Source: Chlorobium sp. (lineage in GTDB: Bacteria > Bacteroidota > Chlorobiia > Chlorobiales > Chlorobiaceae). From it: DNA of 5,006 nt. The notes below the pieces were generated by a model. It had not been told where the DNA came from, did not search any database, and saw only the letters and a list, made by a program, of their open reading frames with translations. The DNA lies in contig JANQFD010000130.1 in the NCBI GenBank assembly GCA_028278005.1, positions 1 through 5,006 of the forward strand, read 5' to 3'. The position numbers and the translations under genes were made by a program. Shown piece by piece: positions 1 to 5,006 of the stretch (positions within the stretch are counted from its first letter, which is position 1; every line of letters starts with the position of its first letter).

Positions 1-249
1 TCTCCCGGCGCTGACATATGCCGACATCTGATGATTGAAGGACTCCTGGATAGCATCTTCAACCTCGTTGCGTATGGTTTGCATCAGACGAATGGATTCT
101 GCGCGCTGCTCGGCCATTTCACGACGCAACTCGCTCCCGGTCCTTTCGATTTCCGCACGCTCGCGGCCAGGCCAACCGGTAACCATCATAACAATAATTA
201 CCGCAAGTAAAAGCAGGATGACAACCAGCAGTATAATCGTTATCGACAT
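1..249 (-). CDS. Membrane-anchored coiled-coil protein, N-terminal part (possibly RmuC-like)
   Basis: An 83-codon open frame begins with ATG at 249 and continues without a stop through the left edge, so only the N-terminus is seen. Residues about 3-24 are one hydrophobic segment (SITIILLVVILLLLAVIIVM), consistent with a signal anchor. It is followed by WPGRER and then a charged, Glu/Arg-rich helix (about residues 29-75) of coiled-coil character. The start is well supported: AAAGGGAG at 258-265 lies 8 bases upstream of the ATG. One N-terminal membrane helix followed by a coiled coil is the architecture of RmuC proteins, which limit DNA rearrangements, and the tail (ESFNHQMSAYVSAGR) would suit that family. 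The nuclease-like RmuC core lies outside the window, so this is inference. Other anchored coiled-coil proteins remain possible. The real gene is sure; the family is a guess. Confidence 0.7.
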   Translation of the reverse strand, partial: MSITIILLVVILLLLAVIIVMMVTGWPGRERAEIERTGSELRREMAEQRAESIRLMQTIRNEVEDAIQESFNHQMSAYVSAGR

Positions 250-369
250 GGGCAGGGCTCCCTTTATCGAATATTTGCATGAACGCCCCGTTCACAGACA
301 GTCTGATGCTACTGAGCAATCAACCGTTACCAGGTTTCTGCTTCGCCAGGGGTAAGGGGGCTTTGCAAT

Positions 370-398
370 AATGTATGCTTTTTACATTCTCCGAGCAA
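370..398 (-). promoter_or_regulatory. Candidate sigma-70-type promoter for the left-edge gene
   Basis: On the minus strand TTGCTC (393-398) and TACATT (370-375) are separated by 17 bases, resembling -35 TTGACA and -10 TATAAT boxes. The pair sits downstream of the tRNA terminator and about 120 bases before the ATG at 249, where a promoter for that gene is needed. The matches are partial, so this is only a candidate. Confidence 0.25.
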
Positions 399-433
399 TT
401 CGGGTATCTGCCGGAGAGAAAAGAATAATCGGC

Positions 434-476
434 AAAAAAGGAAAAAGGCGATTACGAAACCAGCCGTAATCGCCTT
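434..476 (-). terminator. Rho-independent terminator of the tRNA transcript
   Basis: Positions 445-456 and 465-476 are perfect reverse complements (12-bp stem, AAGGCGATTACG on the plus strand) around an 8-base loop. Read on the minus strand, the stem is followed at once by TTTTTCCTTTTTT (down to 434). The hairpin begins 4 bases after the 3' end of tRNA-Pro, so it ends the tRNA transcript and insulates the left-edge gene. There is no T-run on the plus side, so it works in one direction only. Confidence 0.9.
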
Positions 477-480
477 CATG

Positions 481-553
481 TCGGGGTGGCGGGACTCGAA
501 CCCACGACCTCTGCCTCCCGAACGCAGCACTCTACCAGCTGAGCCACACCCCG
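481..553 (-). tRNA. tRNA-Pro, anticodon CGG
   Basis: The minus strand folds into a full 73-nt cloverleaf. The acceptor stem is CGGGGUG/CACCCCG with discriminator A, and the C1-G72 pair is typical of bacterial tRNA-Pro. The D-arm is GCUC/GAGU with an 8-base loop containing GG, and the T-arm is GUGGG-UUCGAGU-CCCGC. The anticodon loop UUCGGGA puts CGG at 34-36, which reads the proline codon CCG. The variable region has 5 bases. CCA is not encoded (the next bases are CAT), so it must be added after transcription. One oddity is an apparent G31-G39 mismatch at the loop end of the anticodon stem (CUGCG/GGCAG). It is transcribed after tRNA-Arg, 17 bases downstream, and is followed directly by the terminator. 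Confidence 0.96.
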
Positions 554-570
554 TACAATTCCCTTAACCG

Positions 571-643
571 CGCCCTTGGACAGATTCGAACTGCCGACCT
601 TTAGTTCCGGAAACTACTGCTCTATCCACTGAGCTACAAGGGC
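571..643 (-). tRNA. tRNA-Arg, anticodon CCG
   Basis: The minus strand folds into a 73-nt cloverleaf. The acceptor stem is GCCCUUG/CAAGGGC with discriminator G, the D-arm is GCUC-AGUGGAUA-GAGC, and the T-arm is GGCAG-UUCGAAU-CUGUC. The anticodon loop UUCCGGA gives CCG at 34-36, which reads the arginine codon CGG. CCA is not encoded. The anticodon stem GUAGU/ACUAA has a G27-A43 mismatch at its outer end. It is the first of a two-tRNA transcript with tRNA-Pro. An AT-rich TTAATAA lies about a dozen bases upstream and could be a -10 box, but I see no good -35 box for it. Confidence 0.96.
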
Positions 644-688
644 TGTTCAAGCACCTTTATTAATTTGTTGCGCGCTCTGATTTCTTCG

Positions 689-703
689 TTGAGCGGTGCT
701 CAA
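689..703. repeat. Short perfect hairpin (TTGAGC-GGT-GCTCAA) upstream of the tRNAs
   Basis: A 6-bp stem with a 3-base loop lies in the crtQ to tRNA gap, about 46 bases before tRNA-Arg. Part of it (690-697, TGAGCGGT) is also complementary to ACCGCTCA at 763-770, so two folds would compete in a minus-strand transcript. There is no T-run on either side, so it is not a typical terminator. Just beside it CATGTAC occurs twice (710-716 and 720-726). Function is unknown, and repeats of this length can arise by chance. Confidence 0.4.
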
Positions 704-796
704 AATCCTCATGTACTCGCATGTACACTCCGGTTTCTCCGCTCCGTTCGCCTTGAACTCAGACCGCTCACGACAATTACTAAAGGCACAGTAATC

Positions 797-813
797 CTGT
801 TACCAGGTAACAG
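797..813. repeat. 17-base palindrome CTGTTACCAGGTAACAG
   Basis: Two 8-base arms (CTGTTACC and GGTAACAG) flank a single A, about 68 bases past the crtQ stop and about 150 bases before tRNA-Arg. As RNA it would form a 7-bp stem with a 3-base loop. On the plus strand TCTTTTT follows, but no plus-strand gene precedes it. On the minus strand no T-run follows, so it is a poor terminator for crtQ. The perfect dyad symmetry would also suit a binding site for a dimeric DNA-binding protein; this is not established. Confidence 0.4.
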
Positions 814-880
814 TCTTTTTCCGGTTCGGGAGAAGGAAGATAACATTTTCAACAGAATATCCATCGTGCAACCAACTCTT

Positions 881-2269
881 TCACACCACACCGCTCCCGG
901 CTGCACGGATAATTTCTTCCGATGCCAGGTTTGCACTCATTACCGCGCCGCCCATGGAGTCGTAGTAAAGCTGCTGCGTATACCCTCCTGCAATGAAAAG
1001 GTTGGAAAGAGGGGTTTTCTGTGTAGGCCTGTACCGCTCCATATCGGGAAGAGGAGCATAAACCGATTGCGGTATTTTAACAAGTGTCGATTTCAGGATC
1101 CGGGCTCCTCTCGATGTCTCGGGAAAACAGTCCCGGATACTGCGGTCGACTCTGTCGATTATCTCATCCCTGGAGAGCGACATCAACTCTCTGGCCGGCG
1201 CCACACAGAACTCGAACCGTGATCTTCCCGTGTGAGGGTTCCCCCGGAGCACTTTGTAGTCCGGCGTTGTATTGGCAAGATCAGCGTAAACGGGAATCAC
1301 GCCGTCAGGACTGAACAACACATTGTCTTCGGCAGTGATCTGACGGTCGTACCAGATCTGGACCGATATGACCGGCACACCTTTGAGCTTGTCGAGATCG
1401 CCGAAAAAAGTATGCTCTTTTTTCAGCGAAACCGGAAGCACCTTGTTGAGATTATGGATCGGCAGGGCGCAAAGGTAATAATCGGCTTTCAATACGTCAC
1501 CGTTTGCAAGACGGACCCCTTTGATTTCCCCTTCTTCATACAGTAATTCCTCGGCTGCCGTTTTCGGCAAAAACTCGGCTCCCCTTGCTTTCGAGTAATC
1601 CTGTAAAGGACCGATAAGATGCTCCTGCGGCGCTCCTTTCAGAAAGCCCATGCAGGAAGCACCGGGTATGCGGTAAAACACCTCGGTAACATCGAGAATG
1701 ATCTTTGCCGATATCTCTTCGGGAGGAATGAACTTGAGCGCAAGCGCCATGGGACGGAACATCTTTTCCAGGAGCCGGTCGCCGAATTTATGCTGTTTTG
1801 CCCAGGAGGTAAAGGTGAGATGGTCCTGCGTCGGCGGATACTTGTCCCTTTTAAGCGCCAGCGGAACAAGTGATTTAGAGAAAGAGAGCATTTCGCCAAA
1901 GCTGAAATAGCCGTTCTTCACGATGGCCGGCACAAGATGCAGTGGACTGGGAAGGTCCCAGGTATTGAATGTGAAACTGTTCCCCCCGGCAAGTGTATAG
2001 GTAAGCTTATGATCCTTCCAGAGAACGGAATCATAAACCCCGATCTCACGCATGAGATCATAGAGTACATCATACGCCCCGAAAAAGCAGTGGGTACCGG
2101 ACTCGATCCAGTCCCCGTCCTCATCCTGCCAGGACGATACCTTGCCTCCGTATATCGAACGTTTTTCAAGCAGTGTTACGGAAAACCCCCGGTCGGTCAG
2201 GCGTTTGGCTGCCGTTAGCCCGGCAAGCCCTCCTCCCAGTATCAGAACAGACTGTTTATCCCCCTGCAT
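881..2269 (-). CDS. crtQ: Zeta-carotene desaturase (CrtQ), FAD-dependent
   Basis: A 462-aa flavoprotein of the CrtP/CrtQ (plant/cyanobacterial) desaturase type, the family's usual size. In green sulfur bacteria CrtP and CrtQ, with an isomerase, convert phytoene via zeta-carotene to lycopene for chlorosome and reaction-centre carotenoids. The N-terminus has the FAD-binding Rossmann motif VLILGGGLAGLTAA (about residues 8-21) and the GGKVSSW and ESGTHCFFGAYD segments. The C-terminal FAD/substrate motif is FIAGGYTQQLYYDSMGGAV (from about residue 425). The KDH segment and the DSM in the C-terminal motif look more like CrtQ than CrtP, but CrtP is the main alternative. I chose ATG at 2269; GTG at 2275 is in frame and would add two residues. 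Neither has a visible Shine-Dalgarno site. recR ends about 30 bases upstream, so translation may depend on coupling. No intrinsic terminator follows the stop. Confidence 0.88.
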   Translation of the reverse strand: MQGDKQSVLILGGGLAGLTAAKRLTDRGFSVTLLEKRSIYGGKVSSWQDEDGDWIESGTHCFFGAYDVLYDLMREIGVYDSVLWKDHKLTYTLAGGNSFTFNTWDLPSPLHLVPAIVKNGYFSFGEMLSFSKSLVPLALKRDKYPPTQDHLTFTSWAKQHKFGDRLLEKMFRPMALALKFIPPEEISAKIILDVTEVFYRIPGASCMGFLKGAPQEHLIGPLQDYSKARGAEFLPKTAAEELLYEEGEIKGVRLANGDVLKADYYLCALPIHNLNKVLPVSLKKEHTFFGDLDKLKGVPVISVQIWYDRQITAEDNVLFSPDGVIPVYADLANTTPDYKVLRGNPHTGRSRFEFCVAPARELMSLSRDEIIDRVDRSIRDCFPETSRGARILKSTLVKIPQSVYAPLPDMERYRPTQKTPLSNLFIAGGYTQQLYYDSMGGAVMSANLASEEIIRAAGSGVV

Positions 2270-2301
2270 CAGCACTATTTAATGAATGGTAGATAGTGTT
2301 C

Positions 2302-2916
2302 TTACAAAGCCGATCTCCCTTCCAGAGCTCTGGAAAGAGTTGCTTCGTCGATAAATTCAAGCTCGGCTCCGACCGGAATACCCCTTGCTATTTTTGTCAT
2401 CCGAACTCCGAGCGGTTTCAGAAGCCTGCTGATATACAAGACCGTCGTTTCACCCTCTACCGTCGGGCTCAGCGCCATGATAACCTCTTTTACCTCTTCA
2501 CCGCCAGATGGAGAGATGCGTGAGAGCAGTTCCTTTATTCTTATATCGTCAGGCCCGATTCCGTCAAGAGGAGATATGACACCGTGAAGCACATGGTAGA
2601 CCCCTCTGTACTGCGCTGTTTTTTCAAAAGCAAGTACGTCCGCGGGAGACTCCACGACGCAGATGACGGAGCCGTCACGCGCCGATCCCCGGCATATGGA
2701 ACATGGATCATCGCCCCGGTCGGTAACATTCTGGCAGATTGAGCAGCTTATCACCCGCTCCTTGACGTCCCTCAGGGCCCGTGCAAGCTTCTCGACCTCC
2801 CCTGACTGTTCATGCAGGATATGCATGGCCAGCCGCTGGGCGGTTTTTCGCCCTATCCCCGGCAATTTTGCAAATTCCTCGATCAGAGATTCAATTGCCG
2901 CTGAAGTATATCGCAT
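2302..2916 (-). CDS. recR: Recombination mediator protein RecR
   Basis: A 204-aa protein, full length for RecR, which works with RecO (and RecF) to load RecA on gapped DNA. Domains in order: an N-terminal helix-hairpin-helix (KLPGIGRKTAQRLAMHIL, residues 17-34); a C4 zinc finger with Cys58, Cys61, Cys72 and Cys75; a Toprim domain starting at VICVVESPADV (residues 84-94, with Glu89 and Asp93); and the C-terminal signature PTVEGETTVLYISRLL followed by the RGIPVGAELEFID segment. All key residues are present. The ATG at 2916 has AGGA 6 bases upstream, inside TAGGAC, where the TAG is the stop codon of ebfC; the genes are 7 bases apart, which points to coupled translation. The ybaB-recR pairing is widely conserved in bacteria. 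Confidence 0.97.
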   Translation of the reverse strand: MRYTSAAIESLIEEFAKLPGIGRKTAQRLAMHILHEQSGEVEKLARALRDVKERVISCSICQNVTDRGDDPCSICRGSARDGSVICVVESPADVLAFEKTAQYRGVYHVLHGVISPLDGIGPDDIRIKELLSRISPSGGEEVKEVIMALSPTVEGETTVLYISRLLKPLGVRMTKIARGIPVGAELEFIDEATLSRALEGRSAL

Positions 2917-2923
2917 GGATGTC

Positions 2924-3259
2924 CTACTGCCCGAAATTGAAGTTTTTCAGCATATCTTCACCACCGAGCATACCGCCGGCTGCTCTCGACAACTCTTCAC
3001 GGGCCTTCTCCGCGGCTTTTTCCAGCGCACTGTTTACAGCAGCAACGACCAGATCCTGAACCATCTCGATATCGTCAAGGATTTCAGGGTCGATCGTCAC
3101 GGAAAGCACTTTCTGTTTTGCGCTGACCGTTGCTTTAACCATACCTCCCCCGGCATCCCCTTCGGCGGTTATTTTTTCGAGCTGCTTCTGAACATCCTGC
3201 ATCTTTGCCCCAGCCTGCTGGAGCTGTTTCATCATGTCATTGAAATTAGGCATGGCCAT
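2924..3259 (-). CDS. ebfC: Nucleoid-associated protein, YbaB/EbfC family
   Basis: An 111-aa protein with the YbaB/EbfC layout. A long N-terminal helix (MMKQLQQAGAKMQDVQKQLEKI) is followed by a Gly-rich turn, the beta segment MVKATVSAKQKVLSVTIDPE, the conserved VQDLVVAAVNSALEKA helix, and a Gly/Met-rich tail ending NFNFGQ. The family forms dimers shaped like tweezers that bind DNA and coat the nucleoid. Placement directly before recR is the classic arrangement. Three in-frame ATGs lie at 3265, 3259 and 3253. The AAGGAG site at 3269-3274 is 3 bases from the first (too close), 9 from the second and 15 from the third, so I start at 3259, giving MAMPNFNDMM. The stop codon TAG overlaps the recR ribosome-binding site. 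Confidence 0.95.
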   Translation of the reverse strand: MAMPNFNDMMKQLQQAGAKMQDVQKQLEKITAEGDAGGGMVKATVSAKQKVLSVTIDPEILDDIEMVQDLVVAAVNSALEKAAEKAREELSRAAGGMLGGEDMLKNFNFGQ

Positions 3260-3268
3260 ATTCATGAA

Positions 3269-3274
3269 CTCCTT
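3269..3274 (-). promoter_or_regulatory. Ribosome-binding site of ebfC that decides the start
   Basis: AAGGAG on the minus strand, within a longer AAGAAGGAG run, is the best Shine-Dalgarno site of the genes in this cluster. Its spacing of 9 bases favours the ATG at 3259 over the ATG at 3265, which is only 3 bases away. Confidence 0.8.
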
Positions 3275-3307
3275 CTTCTAATCACGTTTTCCGAACTTTT
3301 TGTCGAT

Positions 3308-3353
3308 CCGGTTTTTTCCGGTGTCCGGCACAGTATTCACAACACAAAACCGG
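3308..3353. repeat. CCGG-rich inverted repeat upstream of ebfC
   Basis: CCGGTTTT (3308-3315) and AAAACCGG (3346-3353) are perfect 8-base inverted repeats. Between and within them CCGG occurs four times (3308, 3318, 3325 and 3350). They lie in the 148-base gap between the transketolase-half gene and ebfC, about 35-80 bases before the ebfC ribosome-binding site. This gap must hold any separate promoter of the ebfC-recR-crtQ cluster, but I see no convincing -35/-10 pair. It could be a regulatory or structured leader element, or chance. Confidence 0.35.
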
Positions 3354-3372
3354 CTCATCACGTTTCAATAAA

Positions 3373-3399
3373 TTGTTGTTTCAATTGAATACGCAACAA
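3373..3399 (-). other. Weak AT-rich hairpin after the transketolase-half gene
   Basis: TTGTTG (3373-3378) and CAACAA (3394-3399) flank the perfect 10-base palindrome TTCAATTGAA (3380-3389), starting 15 bases past the stop codon of the transketolase-half gene. On the minus strand TTTATT follows. It might act as a weak terminator or pause, but the stem is AT-rich and the two symmetries have slightly different centres. It does not rule out readthrough into ebfC. Confidence 0.25.
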
Positions 3400-3413
3400 A
3401 TCGATCACATATC

Positions 3414-4397
3414 TCAAGATTTCCGGCGGAGTGCCAGATATATCTTCTCGAGAATATCCTCGGTCGTGAGTTTGTATTTTTTCATCAGCTCGTCGGGTTT
3501 TCCGGATTCACCGAATGTATCCTCGACACCTACCATTTCGATGGGAACCGGAATATTTTCTGCGCAAACGTGCGCAACTGCGTCACCGAGGCCGTTATGA
3601 ACCTGATGCTCTTCAGCGGTAACGATAGCCCCTGTATCGTTTGCTGCACGGACAATCGACAGCTTGTCGACAGGTTTGACAGTATGCATGTTGATCACCC
3701 TGACGGTCACCCCTTCTCTCTCGAGAATACGTGCTGCTTCGAGCGCCTTCCATACCATGATGCCGCAGGCAATGACGGTGACGTCTTTTCCGGGATTCAG
3801 CTCGATCGACTTCCCTATTTCGAAACCGTCCTCGTCAAGAGAGAAATCAGGCACGGAAGGCCTGCCGAAGCGCAGGTAGGCCGCGCCATCGAGCTCATGA
3901 AGCGCTTTTACAGCACGCTTTGTTTCACTGTAATCTGCCGGAACAACTACGGTCATTCCCGGCAATCCCCGCATGAGACCGATATCTTCAAGCATCTGGT
4001 GTGTAGCACCGTCCTCTCCAAGTGTCAAACCCGCATGGGAAGCGCATATTGTAACATTGAGACGGGAGTAACATATCGACTGCCGGATCTGGTCGTACAC
4101 CCTTCCCGAGGCAAATGCGGCAAACGTGCCGGCGAACGGCTTTTTACCGGTAGTTGCCAGCCCGGCGGCCATGGAAACCATGTTTGCCTCGGCGATACCG
4201 ACCTGAAAAAAACGCGAAGGGAACTCCTTCTGAAAATGATGCATATGCAGCGAACCGGTCAGATCTGCACAAAGGGCCACAACATCATCGTCTTTCCGAC
4301 CTATTTCCAGCAAGGCCTCGCCAAACCCTTTACGGGTTGCAATCGAGTCACGGGAAACATATCGGACAACCTCGGCAAGGGTGTTTTGTTCTCCCAT
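3414..4397 (-). CDS. Transketolase C-terminal-half protein (pyrimidine-binding and C-terminal domains)
   Basis: A 327-aa protein matching only the second half of transketolase. The TPP pyrimidine-binding domain (about residues 16-185) contains the catalytic Glu70 in FFQVGIAEANMVSMAAGLA, and HAGLTLGEDGATHQ (121-134), with the acidic pair and His usual in the family. The C-terminal domain (about 203-323) includes TVIACGIMVWKALEAA and NMHTVKPVD. The N-terminal half that binds the TPP diphosphate is absent, so it must pair with a separate subunit. Split transketolases are known, but their halves are usually adjacent; here the upstream neighbour is divergent rsmA. The likely role is ketol transfer between sugar phosphates in the cytoplasm. 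A related TPP enzyme acting on another substrate cannot be excluded. The ATG at 4397 has only a weak GGA 5 bases upstream. Residues 1-16 are a short extension before the usual family start. Confidence 0.9.
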   Translation of the reverse strand: MGEQNTLAEVVRYVSRDSIATRKGFGEALLEIGRKDDDVVALCADLTGSLHMHHFQKEFPSRFFQVGIAEANMVSMAAGLATTGKKPFAGTFAAFASGRVYDQIRQSICYSRLNVTICASHAGLTLGEDGATHQMLEDIGLMRGLPGMTVVVPADYSETKRAVKALHELDGAAYLRFGRPSVPDFSLDEDGFEIGKSIELNPGKDVTVIACGIMVWKALEAARILEREGVTVRVINMHTVKPVDKLSIVRAANDTGAIVTAEEHQVHNGLGDAVAHVCAENIPVPIEMVGVEDTFGESGKPDELMKKYKLTTEDILEKIYLALRRKS

Positions 4398-4467
4398 TTA
4401 TCCAAGAATAACTTAAATTTTTTAAAGTACTTCCCTGTTGTTACCATGTATCCTCAAATCGTCCGAA
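4398..4467. promoter_or_regulatory. Divergent intergenic region between the transketolase-half gene and rsmA
   Basis: Seventy bases separate two divergent starts, so promoters for both genes should lie here or within the opposite gene's 5' end. The core around 4412-4427 is very AT-rich and nearly symmetric (CTTAAATTTTTTAAAG). TTTTTA and TACCAT, 17 bases apart on the plus strand, are a poor promoter candidate for rsmA. I see no confident -35/-10 pair on either strand. Confidence 0.4.
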
Positions 4468-5006
4468 ATGAGAAAAGTTGAATATAAGCATACAGAAATA
4501 GCGGTAAAAAAAAAATTTGGGCAGAACTTTCTGACCGACCGCAACATCTGCCGAAAAATCGTCAGGGCGGCCGATCTTTGTGAAAACGACCGGGTGCTGG
4601 AAATCGGCCCCGGATTCGGAGCCCTTACAAGTGCCATTCTCGAAGCGGTCCCGGATTTTACCGCTGTTGAAAAAGACCGCGAGCTGGCTGCTTTCATTCG
4701 CAGGGAATTCCCGCGCGTCCATTTGATCGAAGGCGATTTCCTTACGGTAAACCTCCCGGATCTCGCTGCTGACGGCCCATTGAAGATCATGGGAAACATA
4801 CCGTACTCCATCACCTCACCGATCCTGTTCAAGCTTCTCGACAACCGCAGACACATCTTGTCAGAAACCCTGATGATGCAGCATGAAGTTGCCCTCCGTC
4901 TCGTTGCCAGGCCGAACACGAAAGATTACGGTATCCTTGCCGTACAGCTGCAGACCTTTTGCCGGGTCGACTATCTTTTCAAGGTCAGGAGAAACGTGTT
5001 CAGACC
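4468..5006 (+). CDS. rsmA: 16S rRNA dimethyladenosine transferase RsmA (KsgA), C-terminus cut by the window edge
   Basis: An open frame of 179 codons from ATG at 4468 to the right edge; the family is about 260-280 aa, so roughly the last third is missing. RsmA dimethylates two adjacent adenines near the 3' end of 16S rRNA during small-subunit maturation, using S-adenosylmethionine. Visible motifs are KKKFGQNFL (14-22), the SAM-binding motif VLEIGPGFGALT (43-54), the acidic residue at the end of the next strand (VEKD, 67-70), GDFL (89-92), and the catalytic motif IV NIPY (110-113), which is NLPY in many homologues. MMQHEVALRL follows. I see no Shine-Dalgarno site before the ATG. An in-frame TTG at 4438 is possible but also lacks one, and an in-frame stop (TAA at 4423) bars anything further upstream. 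Codons 13-16 contain a run of ten A. Confidence 0.95.
   Translation, partial: MRKVEYKHTEIAVKKKFGQNFLTDRNICRKIVRAADLCENDRVLEIGPGFGALTSAILEAVPDFTAVEKDRELAAFIRREFPRVHLIEGDFLTVNLPDLAADGPLKIMGNIPYSITSPILFKLLDNRRHILSETLMMQHEVALRLVARPNTKDYGILAVQLQTFCRVDYLFKVRRNVFR

Noticed and set aside
388..417. Inverted repeat TCTCCG/CGGAGA as a possible second terminator
   Set aside because: It has only six base pairs with an 18-base loop and no T-run; it is too weak to call.
327..530. Minus-strand open frame with a hydrophobic FVIAFFLFCRLFF stretch
   Set aside because: It is the translation of the tRNA-Pro gene and its terminator; the Phe-rich stretch comes from the T-runs.
326..809. The ten bases GTTACCAGGT occurring at 326-335 and 799-808
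   Set aside because: Several ten-base repeats are expected by chance in 5 kb, and the first copy lacks the palindrome.
709..864. Possible 51-residue minus-strand gene after crtQ with a short hydrophobic stretch (ITVPLVIVVSGL)
   Set aside because: It has no ribosome-binding site, its composition is Arg/Ser-rich in the manner of random translation, and it runs through the palindrome at 797-813. Nothing about it is recognisable.
665..1222. Long plus-strand open frame of 185 codons
   Set aside because: It lies mostly opposite the well-supported crtQ gene, has low-complexity, non-family composition and no ribosome-binding site.
3570..4481. Plus-strand open frame of 303 codons opposite the transketolase-half gene
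   Set aside because: The opposite strand encodes a clear transketolase domain with catalytic residues. The plus frame resembles no protein I know and is an antisense shadow.
1..5006. CRISPR arrays, insertion sequences, prophage, toxin-antitoxin or other defence genes
   Set aside because: No regularly spaced repeats, transposase motifs or small paired genes were seen. The genes are core housekeeping genes with an even character across the window.

Overview
The window looks like ordinary core chromosome of a green sulfur bacterium (Chlorobiaceae). The main clue is a plant/cyanobacterial-type zeta-carotene desaturase (CrtQ), an uncommon carotenoid gene outside cyanobacteria and plants but standard in this group. 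The style of the EbfC and RsmA N-termini fits the same group. The assignment rests on remembered family features, not on a search.

Layout, left to right. At 1-249 (minus) lies the N-terminal part of a membrane-anchored coiled-coil protein, perhaps RmuC-like, which runs off the left edge. At 434-476 is a strong intrinsic terminator for minus-strand transcription. It closes a pair of minus-strand tRNA genes, tRNA-Pro(CGG) at 481-553 and tRNA-Arg(CCG) at 571-643. A 237-base gap (644-880) holds a few short inverted repeats but no convincing gene. Then come four minus-strand protein genes, transcribed right to left: a transketolase C-terminal-half protein (3414-4397), ebfC/ybaB (2924-3259), recR (2302-2916) and crtQ (881-2269). 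At the right, rsmA (ksgA) starts at 4468 on the plus strand and runs off the edge. It diverges from the transketolase gene across a 70-base AT-rich gap.

How they fit together. EbfC and RecR form the classic recombination-repair pair, only 7 bases apart, and crtQ follows after about 30 bases, so the three are probably cotranscribed. This ties a light-harvesting/photoprotection pigment enzyme to DNA repair genes by transcription only. The transketolase half would serve pentose phosphate/Calvin-type sugar exchange or a related TPP reaction, but its N-terminal partner is not next to it. The tRNAs and rsmA belong to translation. I found no mobile element, CRISPR array, phage gene or defence system, and nothing that amounts to a new biological system. 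The findings below are modest oddities.
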